Shown piece by piece: positions 46,831 through 57,051 of a stretch of 64,000 nt of DNA. Where the stretch lies: assembly GCA_018340375.1 (NCBI GenBank), contig JAFFJZ010000004.1, positions 23,348,001 through 23,412,000 of the forward strand, read 5' to 3'. The translations under genes and the position numbers were made by a program. The stretch's first letter is position 1. Each line of letters opens with the position of its first letter. The notes under the pieces were generated by a model. That model saw nothing but the letters and a program-made list of their open reading frames with translations, was not told where the DNA came from and did not search any database. The stretch is from Gonatopus flavifemur. Taxonomy: Eukaryota; Arthropoda; Insecta; Hymenoptera; Dryinidae.

Positions 46831-47726
46831 CCTAGAGTGAACTAGGTGGTCCTGAAAGTCCCAGTGTCAACTTTTCGGAAGCAGGAGACTCAAAAGTTCA
46901 TCCAACCGGCTGCGGAATATCCGGTCATTGGTCTTGATAGCTTCTTGGATTCCTAGAGTGACAAAATTCCGAAAATGAAATTCTCAAATCTAAACACAAA
47001 ATCGCACACGCTATCCGGTGGCAGGAAATAAGCAAGAAAATCTCAATAAAACGTCTCCTGTACTCAGTCCCTCCATGCCTTCCATCTGATTTCCACCGAC
47101 CTCAATACCTACCTCCTCCAACCCACCGCACTTTGATAACGGTTGTAGCAAAAAAATCGTTTTCCTCGCAAATTATCAATGAACCACTCATTTCATGTGA
47201 TCTAATGATCAGCCTACACCTCTCCCAACACCTCGTCATATAGAGAGGGAAGTTAAAAAAAATGACATATCCTATCTGCCAGCAAAAATAAAGCAAAAAA
47301 ATCCCATGTAATCCTTTTTCCCCTACAACGCCCCCTTCATGCCATTTTTCCGATTTCTAGATAGCTTAATACTTAACTTATCTAACTCACTGTATCTTGG
47401 TAACGGCTGGAGCAAAAAAATTGATTTTTACGGCAAAACATTGCAAAAAAATAGCAAAAAAAGATGCAATTGGTAAGATTGCAGTTAGATGGAAATGGTC
47501 AGATAGCTCAATAGACCTTCCCTTCATATGCGATAATAAAATGAATCTTTCATAATATTGATAACTCTTCTCAGTACTTGGGGAAAATCTTCTCGACAAA
47601 TCGAACATTTTGCACTTTAGGCATGGACAAACAATGATAATTCAAATTATTCTTCATTCATCTTGATTGAAAGTGATTAGAATGACCCGTATTTACAAGC
47701 AGCATTGAACATTCGGCATTCATTAT

Positions 47727-48012
47727 TACCCAGACAGCACAAATGATCAATTTGAATTCACAAAAACTTCTGAAAGAACTTTTTGAACAGTCCCCGTTAC
47801 GATCGTGAAAATGAATTCAATATGAACCTAATGAATTCAAAATGCATACATGTTGAATGCCTGAATAGTTCTTCATGAATCCGTGATATGAGTTCTTTCT
47901 GAAGATTAAGTTATTCATCAAGAGTTCATTTTGAATTCCAACTATTCATAATGAATTCATGTTCACTGTCATAACGGGAGCTCTTTGCGGGGACTTTTGT
48001 GCTGTATAGGTA
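47727..48012. mobile_element. MITE in right palindrome arm
   Basis: Mirror image of 44503-44768 with the same ends. It is about 20 bp longer because the AATGAATTCA region is locally duplicated. Presence in both arms implies that the insertion pre-dates the inverted duplication or was copied by gene conversion. Confidence 0.65.
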
Positions 48013-48316
48013 CAAACCCGTGAACCCATTGGCATCTCATTTATATTCAGTTGGGAATATTATAAGAATGAGTTATTGTGTTGTGTTTTGACTATATGTT
48101 TTAGATATCGATAACTAATAGTTCCTTGAATTCCATGTGCAAACATCTCAATGTTTACGCTCCTGATGGATTAATGTGAAGAATTAAACTCCCCGAACAG
48201 CACCAGGAGGAATTAGGATGTATACAGTATCCTGTGGACATGCGTGGAAGGTGATTATTCAAAACAGTCTCATTTGGAGGTTCTAAACAAGTTCATATCA
48301 CATCTGAACCATCCAT

Positions 48317-48583
48317 TTGCCGCTTAACGTAATAGAACGAATTAACATTAGCAATTCAATTACGACAAGTAATGAAAATAATCCATTTTCTAATAGATTA
48401 GCAACTGAACATGAAAAATGGGTTCTTCGTAAAATAACGTTAATCGAAAAAGATCATGGAGCAAACAAGATGAACCAACTCGACCAACGTCAAAAGCTGA
48501 CATTCATTAAAAGAAGATTGTATTATCAGTTTGGGAGGATTGCAAAGGGATCGTCTACTTTGAAGTTTTATCAAACAGTCTAA
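48317..48583 (+). CDS. Unknown 88-codon frame, right palindrome arm
   Basis: Mirror copy of 43932-44198, with RLATEHEKW instead of RLATGHEKW and GRIAKG instead of GRITKG. No recognisable domain. Coding status is doubtful for the same reasons as for its partner. Confidence 0.2.
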   Translation: MPLNVIERINISNSITTSNENNPFSNRLATEHEKWVLRKITLIEKDHGANKMNQLDQRQKLTFIKRRLYYQFGRIAKGSSTLKFYQTV

Positions 48584-48702
48584 CGATCAGTTCAAGTGTG
48601 CACTTCCAGCAACTAAGCACATTTCGTTCGGAAAGCATTACAAAATCATTTCAAATATGAAAATGAAACCACTTGGAAATTGTACAGATGTGCTTTGTAA
48701 TG

Positions 48703-49075
48703 ATCGGCCTACACCTCTCCCAACACCTCGTCATATAAAGAGGGAAGTTCCAAAAAAATTCCGGAAAAAAAAAATTTTTTCTGAAAAATTTTTTGGAAAA
48801 TTTTTTTTTTTCAAATTTAAAACAAAATGACATATCCTATCTGACAGCAAAAAAATCCCATGTAATCCTTTTTCCCCTACAACACCCCCTTCATGCCACT
48901 TTTCCGATTTCTAGATAGCTTAATATTTAACCTATCTAACTCACTGTATCTTGGTAACGGCTGGAGCAAAAAAATTGATCCTTACGGCAAAATATTGCAA
49001 AAAAATAGCAAAAAAAGATGCAATTGGTTCGATTGCAGTTAGATGGAAATGGTCAAATAGCTTAATAGACCTATG
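48703..49075. repeat. Partial direct duplication of palindrome arm
   Basis: Repeats, in the same orientation, the segment at about 47206-47516 of the right arm (from GCCTACACCTCTCCCAACAC to CTTAATAGACCT). An extra A/T-rich block of about 70 bp lies at 48751-48825. It is more diverged from the arm than the two arms are from each other. Confidence 0.75.
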
Positions 49076-49077
49076 AA

Positions 49078-49232
49078 AGGATAAGGTAGCAAGTGCCCAA
49101 AATTGCATTTATCCTAAAGACAATGCTTTGTGAATCCGAGGAAAATTAACAGAAGTTCCTAGCCCTCTTCAAATAGCCGCAGACTTTACCACTTCAGGGT
49201 AAATGGCCTTTCGGGCATTTGCGACCTTACCA
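49078..49232. mobile_element. Possible MITE, AAGGTAGCAAGTGCCC ends
   Basis: The left end GGATAAGGTAGCAAGTGCCC and right-end inverse GGTAAGGTCGCAAATGCCCG agree at most positions over 20 bp, enclosing about 155 bp. No clear target duplication. It is a tentative element. Confidence 0.4.
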
Positions 49233-50323
49233 ATGAAATTCAGATTATTTTGTTCCGTTTTATTGTTTATAAACTCAAGATATCTCAAGATATCTTTGAG
49301 GATTCTTCAAGATATCTGTGAGTACTCTTTGAGTTTAAAAAGCTTGGAGATAACTTTCGAGCACTGATTGCAATAATCTCGTTGAACGATAAATGAACCA
49401 AAGCCTCATCGTTTGATTAATTCTGAATCTATCGACTGAAGGTTTCATGTAATTCATTGAACATTATGTGCAAAATAAAATATTCAAAACGATATAATAA
49501 TTTTCTGAGAGAAAAAATAATCAGAGCATTCCTGTAAGGTGACGAAGGATAGCTGCCTTCAAACTCTGGACGATATGCGAGAACTCGTCGATGATCGCCT
49601 CAAAGCTTGCAAATTTTTCCCGCGATTGTATTCGTATGTTGCCCGATCGATGGCATAAGGTCATCGAAAACAATTTACAATATTTCGAGGATTGATCTGG
49701 TGTTTATGTATTCTTTAATATAAAACATTTTTTCATGAAAGAGAGAAAAATTAAGTTATTAATTTCTGAAATCAGCACGAATTGAACTCGATTCTCATAA
49801 TTCAATGAAATGTGGCAAGAATAAGAGTTGTTTATGTTAGAAATGTAATATAAATTATTAAAGTTTTAGGGAACTTTTGTTGTGGAAATTCATAACTTTT
49901 GAACGGTGCCGCCGATTTGGACGTACCAGCGCTCAAATTGGAGATAATTGATTGAATCAGCGTAGCATATCCCTGTACAACATTAACCACCGATCTTCTA
50001 TAGCACCTAGAACTTCGGTGAAACGAAAGCGGAAAATTGGTGAAGGAATGGAAGCCGTGGAAATTGAGCAGAAATAAGGGAGAGTCTCATTCACTCGAAT
50101 TCATTCGAACGGTTCTCAACAAGAAGTCGTTGAAAGCCACTTCGACACCGTTGTCGTAATTCATTATTGAGAGAAAAATATAGCTACGTAAGGAACAAAA
50201 CCAGAACAGTCAATGATCTGGACAGCACAACCAGTAACCCTCCACCTAGGAGTTGGGTGGGATGAAGGTGGGACAAATAGAAATGATTAAATATTCACAT
50301 TTGTTTATATGAATCCACTAACA
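49233..50323. other. Gene-free stretch
   Basis: No gene. A short dyad cluster (CTCAAGATATCTTTGAG) lies at 49270-49345. The remainder shows no definable structure. Confidence 0.5.
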
Positions 50324-50566
50324 CACTGGAAAAAAATTTCTTCCAACCCAATAAATAGTTTATTTGTCCTCTCTCCGTAAAATATTTCTTAGGATTTATG
50401 AAATATTACATCAAATCGAATAATGGAATGCTTGCCCCAAATGAATTGGTCTTTTCAATAAATAATTCATTCGCCCCAAGTAATCAGTTCTTGCATCTAA
50501 TTGAATATTCGATTTCTACAAATAAATATTTTATGGAGAGAGGACAAATAAATATTTTTTCCAGTG
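50324..50566. mobile_element. MITE with CACTGGAAAAAAA ends
   Basis: A 243-bp element with ends CACTGGAAAAAAATTT and (inverse) CACTGGAAAAAATATTTAT. The left flank is CA and the right flank TA, so one has probably mutated. The inner arms repeat TTTATTTGTCCTCTCTCC and its inverse. Non-coding. Confidence 0.65.
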
Positions 50567-51508
50567 TATGAATTCAGTGTATGTTGTCCGTCGTCTCTCT
50601 CGCATCAACGGATATTTTCCCTCATTTTTCTTTCATTTCCACGGCTTCCATTTTTTCACCAATCTTTCGCCTTTATTCAATCGGAGTTCTAGATGCAATG
50701 GAGGATCGATGGTTGATGCTGTACAGGGGTATGCTATGCATTATATAATTGAAACTTTCCTGTTATGGACATGAGTGAATGAATTGACAATTATCTTCGA
50801 AAAAATGGGAACTGCAGTGCATGCACTCTTTGAAATTTCTTGGAGTGAAAATCCACGTCTAAAAAGTGAAATTACTGCAAGCCGAACAAAAGTAAGATTC
50901 CGCTCAATACGAGTGAATTTTCAATATCTTGGAGTGAGGATTTCACCCCATGTGTGTATGGACCAAGCCTGACACAAAACCTGCCGAGACTTGTCATGAA
51001 CAATTTACCAAACATGGCCCAGGCTTTGGAATGATAAGATCAGGACAAGCTTGGGCCAGCGGTTTTGCCAGGCTCGGTTCAATTCATTTACCAGGCATCA
51101 ATCAATGCTTCTTTGATCGCAGATATGGACGAAAAAAGTAATTGATTCATATTTCCGTTCATGACTTTCTCCCTCAGAATACCATGCATGAATCATCTTA
51201 AAACATGAATTATCGAAGAATGTTCTTCAAAATCAGTTGATCTCCGTGTATGATTACATTTAAAAGTATCCTATTACCATTAAGTGAAGTTCTATCCTCA
51301 CTTAGATCAATAAAATCTAGCTTGGTGTGTAAAACTAGCGTGTAGGATTAATTATGGCAGGAAGATCGGGACAGCCCTGGCCCGATGGTTATTCCCAAGT
51401 CTTCTGCCATTGTAAATTCAAATCTCAGTCAATATTTATAAACATTGTCCCACTCATGTGGGCAATATTGGCACAATTGTTCTCAACGAATGCTCGATTT
51501 TTACACTT
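50567..51508. other. Gene-free stretch, outer part of a composite element
   Basis: Words such as GGAGTGAAAATCCAC and GCCAAGCTTGGGCCAG recur in inverted or related form at 52300-52620, flanking the MITE at 51509-52300. This suggests a larger symmetric element of about 50.8-52.6 kb into which that MITE inserted. Its exact ends were not found. Confidence 0.4.
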
Positions 51509-52300
51509 CCCGGGAAAAAATCATCCACACCTGCTCACGTCTGATCACGTCTCATTCATCAGGCGTGATCAGGCCTCAATTTTATACCCACGTAATCAGG
51601 ACTAATCACGCTCAATTACGTCTGATCATGCTTGATTATACTCTATTATGCATGAAAAATTCATACAAAATTAATAAGTTTTATAATTTGACAAAAAGAA
51701 GAGTTCCTTTCATCGCTTTTTTTTTAATTTGATGGAAGACTAATGTATTGTCAATCATTTCTACTCTTTATGCTCATACAGGAGCCTTCCGAAGTAGCTG
51801 ACCTTATCATATGGTCATGACCAGATCACCTTTGATTGGTTGAGAAGTGATCAAATCATGACCAGATGATCAGATCAGCTACTTCGGAAGGCTCCACAGT
51901 TTCCATTTTCTAGTTTCCAGTTTTCAGGCATGATCGTGCGTGCTTGGGCGTACGTGAATGTGTTCGGGGCCGATTTGACATGATTGAGCATGTGCATTCG
52001 TGATAAAGAAATCAACACAGAGTCATTTGGTATGAATGCTTCTCATTTGGTACGATTTTGCATGATCATGGGCGAGAATAGTCTGTCTGGCATGATTGCA
52101 CGCGGTCAAGCTTGATCACGGGTTTCCACGTGGGTACAAAATTGAAGCCTTTTTAATTACGATTGAGATAAAAAATGAATAATCAGACGTAGTCAGGCCT
52201 AACCACGTGAAATCAGTGTTGAGCACGAGAAATTTTGCCAAAAAATGTCCATGATCAGGCCTGAACACGCCTAATAAGACCTGAACGATTTTTTCACGGG
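51509..52300. mobile_element. MITE with TGATCA-type dyads, TT target duplication
   Basis: A 792-bp element related to 7418-8008. The left end is CCCGGGAAAAAATC and the right-end inverse CCCGTGAAAAAATC, with TT on both sides (51507-51508 and 52301-52302). The interior has TCACGTCTGATCACGTCT and TGATCATG-type dyads. A 115-bp hairpin is nested at 51781-51895. Confidence 0.7.
51781..51895. mobile_element. 115-bp hairpin with perfect 20-bp ends
   Basis: The left end GGAGCCTTCCGAAGTAGCTG is mirrored exactly at the right end. The interior is short TGATC-type dyads. It is nested in the MITE at 51509-52300 and absent from the related copy at 7418-8008, so it is probably a separate, later insertion. 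Confidence 0.6.
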
Positions 52301-53585
52301 TTGTGCCAAGCTTGTACCAAATGTAGTGACCATTTCAAAAATATTAACAAATGTACCATGACTGACTATCCATTGGGAACAACGGGACAATTATAGAAAA
52401 ATATTGGGCCAATTGTTCTTCACGGAGGTTTGTTTCTGACACACGTGCGAACCTTGGGACAAGCTTGGATTTTTTTCAATCTTGGGTATACCTGCATGGG
52501 ACTCTTTGGACCAAGCTGAAACTTCATTCTGTTGGAGTGAGAATTCGCTCTTATGGAGTGAAAAGTCACTCTTTTGAAGTGAAATCTCACTCTTCCTGGA
52601 TTTGCAGTATTTTCACTCCCCAAGAGGGAATTTGTTACTGCAAGAAATTGAGAGAGCACGCGTTTTTTACCCACCAAATTGACTGGAATAAAATATTCAC
52701 AACCGAAAGCCCTTGAGGACAGCATGCCCCGCGACTCGGGAGTAGCGTTGGGAACCGTACGATAATTATCGTACATGTACGATAATTTGATGATTTGTAC
52801 GATGTACGGTCAGCGTCTGATAATCGTACACTTTTCAGGATAATCATAAGCTTTGTACTATAATTTGAAAATATTATATTTTTGTGTCACACATCATTCT
52901 GTATTACCTATTTTTACTCATTTGAATCCATATTTTATTACATGAAGTTTCTAATCACCCAAGAGAATCATCTTGCAGTGTATATAACGACATTTTCATT
53001 GGTTATTACTATTGGAATAAATTATATACAGGCAATGTATCCACCCACATAGCACATATGTTCGAAAACAGGTCTAAAAGAGTTCTGGGAAAGTATTCTG
53101 AATGAACTATTTTTTTTCGGATTCTTTTCAATTTCTTTATGAACACATGGAATTCATGAAGAATCCTTTAAAAATTCTGCACAGAATTCATAAAACGTTA
53201 TACGAATGAATATCATGAACGTATTTATAGTACTCTCAAATGTCTGACATTTTGAATTCTTGCATTATTCGTTTTTGCATTATCTCGAGCTTCTTATGAA
53301 CTCATGTGGAAATGGATTGCGAATACAGTTTTTCTTATTTCCACAACAGGATGTGGATGGAACACTCAAGCATCAGGAGGAGCAGGTGGAATTTTGCACC
53401 GACTTTTTTCATAAATGACTAGATAAATTCGAATTTAAAATTGATAAGAATTCAGTGTATACTTGAGATTAGCCTCTGAATATAAAATCCGGTTCCCTCG
53501 TGATTTGTAAATATGGAAAAACGATCGATGAAGAATTTTTGACATCTGGAGGTTATGATTCTTTGAGATTCTTTTATAATACTTA
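52301..53585. other. Gene-free stretch with GTACGATAAT dyads
   Basis: No gene. At 52744-52830 there is a cluster of GTACGATAATTATCGTAC-type dyads; related words occur at 56730-56770. Around 53050-53200 are AGAATTC-rich dyads similar to the interior of 44503-44768. Confidence 0.45.
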
Positions 53586-53841
53586 CACTGAGAAAAATTA
53601 TCCATTAAAAATTACTAGACTCGCTAGTATATTGAGGGTATACTTGCATTTTAAGGTTGTATACCAAACGTCCTCTTCAAAAGTACTAGACTTTCTGTTA
53701 TAAAATGTTATTATTCTACCATTAACTCACAGAAAGTTTGGTACACTTGGAGAGAATGTTTGGTATAAAACTTCAAAATGCAAGTATATCCTCAATATAC
53801 TAGCGAGTCTAGTGATTTATAATAGACAATTTTTCTCCGTG
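53586..53841. mobile_element. Foldback MITE, CACTGAGAAAAAT ends
   Basis: A 256-bp element with ends CACTGAGAAAAATTATC and (inverse) CACGGAGAAAAATTGTC, and TA on both sides (53584-53585 and 53842-53843). The arms form a near-complete hairpin: GACTCGCTAGTATATTGAGG on the left is mirrored by CCTCAATATACTAGCGAGTC on the right. A fragment of the same family ends at 35908. Confidence 0.8.
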
Positions 53842-53974
53842 TACCAGGAATCAATAGAAGACTGTTTAATCCTAATCAGGGATTTCATTATTATGCATTA
53901 CCAATTTCCGGTGAACGCATAATTTACGAAAAAAGTATGGATTGCTTCCTCTGATGCTTGAATACCCTTAATAC

Positions 53975-54462
53975 TATCACTTAAGCCCCATTATCTTCGC
54001 TCTATTCGTAGCGGACATTGAAGAATTCTTCATCACTAAAGGTGTAAGAGGAATCTCAATCTCACTACTAACAGAAATCATCTTATTAGCTTACGCGGAT
54101 GATCTCGTATTAATCGCGGACTCACAGGTAGGAATGGAAAGGATACTAAAGGCCCTACACGAATATTGTACAAACAACCAGTTGACAATCAATACTGACA
54201 AAACAAAAATAGTGATATTCAAAAAAGGTAGACCTGGTAAAGAGAAAAAAATCAAATTCTATTATGAAAATTCAATAATAGAAATAGTCAAAGAATACAC
54301 TTATCTGGGCATCACATTCACACAGCCAGGCGAGTTCGTCAAAACAACAGAACAAATGATAACAAAACTTATATAGCGAGAGCGTCCACAATTTCCTCAC
54401 TGAAGAACACAAAAATTAAATCCTGGACACAAGTAGAGATGGTATTAGAATCCCTGATATTA
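53975..54462 (+). pseudogene. Non-LTR retrotransposon reverse transcriptase fragment
   Basis: Reverse-transcriptase palm region: LSPIIFALFVADIEEFF from about 53981, then the catalytic LLAYADDLVLIAD, then NQLTINTDKTKIVIF and EYTYLGITF. Upstream domains are missing. After the TAG at 54374-54376 the homologous frame appears to continue in another frame (SSLKNTKIKSW), so there is a frameshift. The fragment is then cut by the mariner at 54463-55756. It is inactive. The clade (I/R1/Jockey-like) is a guess. Confidence 0.75.
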
Positions 54463-55756
54463 CGAGGGTGGATTGATAAGTTTCCGGCCTGACCAAGGAA
54501 AACAACGTTTTTAAGAATTTTTTTTTTTTTATTTCTCAACATAATCTCCTCCAAGGCTGATACATTTCTCATAGCGGTGTTCTAGTCTAGTAATGCCATC
54601 CCTATAGACTGATTCGTCAAGCTCCTCAAAATACCCATCTACAGCTTCGATTACTTCTTCATTGTCCGCAAATCTCTTACCGCCAAGCCATTTTTTGAGG
54701 TTAGGAAACAGATAATAGTCACTCGGGGCTAGGTCTGGAGAGTAGGGAGGGTGCGGCATTAATTCAAACTTCAGATCGTTGATTTTAGCCATCGCAACGA
54801 TTGACGTGTGCGCTGGTGCGTTATCGTGATGAAACAAGATTTTTTTCTTCGCCAGATGAGGTCGTTTAATTTTCACTTCGTGGCTCAAACGTTGCAATAA
54901 GTCTGCGTAGTATTGACCAGTGATAGTTTTACCCTTTTCAAGGTAATCAATGTATATAATACCTCTTGCATCCCAAAAAACAGTAGCCATAACCTTATTC
55001 GCCGAAAAAATTGTTTTTGCCTTCTTTGGAGTTGGTTCCCCTGGTCCAATCCACTGTTTAGACTGTTCTTTGGTTTCAGGAGTGTAGTGGTGGACCCAAG
55101 TTTCGTCAACGGTTACGAATCGACACAAAAATTCGCTTGGATTACGCTTATACAACGCCAAATTGGCGGTAGAAATGTTCTTTCGAATCAATTTTTGGTC
55201 GACTGTTAGCAAACGCGGCACCCATCTTGCACAGAGCTTTTCCATATACAAATGTTGGTGCAAAATATTTTGTACACGTTCATATGACATCTTACAGGTC
55301 TCAGCTATCTCACGAACTTTTAATCTGCGATCTTTCGGCACTATTTGATGGATTTTTTCGATCATATCTGGAGTTGTGACCTCAATGTGGCGTCCTGAGC
55401 GAGGCTCATCAGAGGTGCTCACACGACCCTTTTTAAACTCGGAAACCCACTGCTCAACGGTTGAATATGATGGGGAGGATGTCCCCAGTGTTGAGTCCAT
55501 CTCTTCTTTAATTTCCTTCGGCGTTAACCCCTTCAAATAAAAGTATTTGATGACAGCACGATTTTCCAGCTTTTCCATTTTTACGAAAAACACAGAGGCG
55601 TCTTGGTCAGCGTGCTCTCAAAACTAAACTAACATGGCGATCGGACTGAAACTATAGCTACAAGCTATCTAAGGATGGTACTATAGAACGCCACCTCAAG
55701 GTAGGCCTAGTGGCGCCATCTCTTGGTCAGGCCGGAAACTTATCAATCCACCCTCG
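54463..55756 (-). mobile_element. Complete mariner element
   Basis: 1,294 bp, the usual mariner length. Inverted ends of 35 bp are identical (54463-54497 and 55722-55756, starting CGAGGGTGGATTGATAAG), with TA on both sides (54461-54462 and 55757-55758). It contains one uninterrupted transposase frame on the minus strand. Identical ends and an open frame point to a recent, possibly still mobile copy. It sits inside an older retrotransposon fragment. Confidence 0.92.
54529..55578 (-). CDS. mariner transposase (DD34D), apparently intact
   Basis: Encodes a 349-residue mariner transposase from the Met at 55578 (MEKLENRAVIKYF), the family-typical start; the frame runs five codons further upstream. 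The protein has a paired HTH N-terminus (about 1-110, including YSTVEQWVSEFKKGR) linked to an RNase-H-like catalytic domain. The DDD triad is complete: VTVDETWVHHY (D158), FHHDNAPAHT (D252) and SPDLAPSDYYLF (D287), with 34 residues between the last two. The WVPRLLT linker motif typical of mariners is present. It should cut at the 35-bp inverted ends of its own element and insert at TA. No stop, frameshift or lost catalytic residue is visible, so activity is plausible. Related proteins are often mis-annotated as SETMAR-like. Confidence 0.93.
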   Translation of the reverse strand: MEKLENRAVIKYFYLKGLTPKEIKEEMDSTLGTSSPSYSTVEQWVSEFKKGRVSTSDEPRSGRHIEVTTPDMIEKIHQIVPKDRRLKVREIAETCKMSYERVQNILHQHLYMEKLCARWVPRLLTVDQKLIRKNISTANLALYKRNPSEFLCRFVTVDETWVHHYTPETKEQSKQWIGPGEPTPKKAKTIFSANKVMATVFWDARGIIYIDYLEKGKTITGQYYADLLQRLSHEVKIKRPHLAKKKILFHHDNAPAHTSIVAMAKINDLKFELMPHPPYSPDLAPSDYYLFPNLKKWLGGKRFADNEEVIEAVDGYFEELDESVYRDGITRLEHRYEKCISLGGDYVEK

Positions 55757-56098
55757 TATTTTGTATTCCCCCTTAATAAGCCCACACAGAAAAAAATTTG
55801 TAAATTGACTACCTACGTGGCAACGATGCTAGGAAAAATGAGCGAAGATTCAAATGTTGAAGTAAGATTAATGTAAAAACTAAGCAATACTGATATAAAT
55901 AATGAAGCATGATGAACCAAATGTTAATATACGATATAAACAATTAATTATAATCATATGTACAATACACTTACACGATAAATAAACACCTTAGATTGAG
56001 CATAATTATTGTAGCGTAATTTTGTTATTAGGATAACGTAGAGACTCCATTGTATGAACATTTATGTCCTTTGAACAATAAAAGTTATTTTATTTACT
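55757..56098 (+). repeat. Probable 3' part of the split retrotransposon
   Basis: The sequence resumes after the mariner and runs to AACAATAAAAGTTATTTTATTTAC, as expected for a non-LTR 3' untranslated region and A/T-rich tail. The assignment rests on position and tail composition; there is no coding evidence. Confidence 0.45.
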
Positions 56099-57051
56099 AT
56101 CACTTAACGTTGAAGATTTTCCTCCGCTATTATCTTATTGGAAATTAAATACAAAGTTTGAAATATTTCCAAGGTGTAGCCTTTCTGTGACAAACTGGAA
56201 GAATGTACTGTAGGATCTTTTTTGATTGAGGAATTAAATTATTTCCACATGACATAGTCTTGTGTTTCAATGTAGTTATTTCTCCATAATTTGGGTATAA
56301 CTAAAATTCTATTTTATTAATTTCATCGACTTTTCAAAATTCATTATGAGTTATTCTTCGGAATCTTTCTGAACTTTTCGGCCGCTCAGGATAAGAATTC
56401 CGATCGTATTTCTTGAAGTTCTTCTTATAGTATTAGAAAACTCTTCAAGAATTCTGCCATGACTTTCAAAAGTATTACATTGGATCGAAAAGATAATTCT
56501 AAAATGATTATATTCTCCAGACATTTGGGAGCTCTCTGAGTACTTTGATTACTTCCGATATCCTTGAAGAATTCTTTTCGAGGATCCGTAATTCTTTTCG
56601 AATTCTTATGGAATTTTTGTTCTGTTTGGGAATATTTTCTTTTATCATTCATCCAAATTACTTGTTATTCATATGGAGATATGATATAACGAAGGTCAGA
56701 ATATTATAATAATATAGAAAATTCATAATATAAATGTATGATAATTTGTACGATAGTTTTAAAATTTTGTACGATTGGATACCATAATTTCCATCGGTCG
56801 AGTACTATAATTCAAGATGGCTGAGTTCCCACCGCTGCTCGGAAGATACAGCTCCGCACGACGGCATCATTATTATATTATAATTATAGTCGAACAGAAA
56901 GCGTCTCCATTTTTCTCTCTACTTTTTTCAGATTTTAGCGAAGTGGAGAAAATTGTTGAAAATCAATTGTTTATAAAAAAATTTTTGCCCGAAAAAACAA
57001 GGGGCAGACAAATGCGAGAACTACAGAACGATCAGTTTAACTTCACATGCT
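56099..57051. other. Gene-free stretch
   Basis: AGAATTC-rich dyads lie at 56340-56620, similar to the interior of 44503-44768. A GTACGATAGTT/GTACGATTGG pair is at 56735-56770. The 92-codon frame at 56817-57095 is not supported and overlaps the start of the next retrotransposon. Confidence 0.45.

Larger units (their letters stand above)
43819..48698. repeat. 4.9 kb palindrome (giant foldback element)
   Basis: Two arms of about 2.1-2.5 kb in inverted orientation, centred near 46.2-46.26 kb. The left outer edge (CAAAGCACATCTGTACAATT) pairs with the right outer edge ending near 48698. The arms are nearly identical: the mirrored 88-codon frames differ at two residues. Each arm ends inward in a tandem array of about 31-bp units, and the centre is a spacer at about 45950-46140. 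The architecture recalls foldback elements known in flies, but no terminal target duplication was found, so it could also be a segmental inverted duplication. Confidence 0.85.

Noticed and set aside
54913..55348. Plus-strand frames inside the mariner
   Set aside because: They are antisense shadows of the intact mariner transposase.
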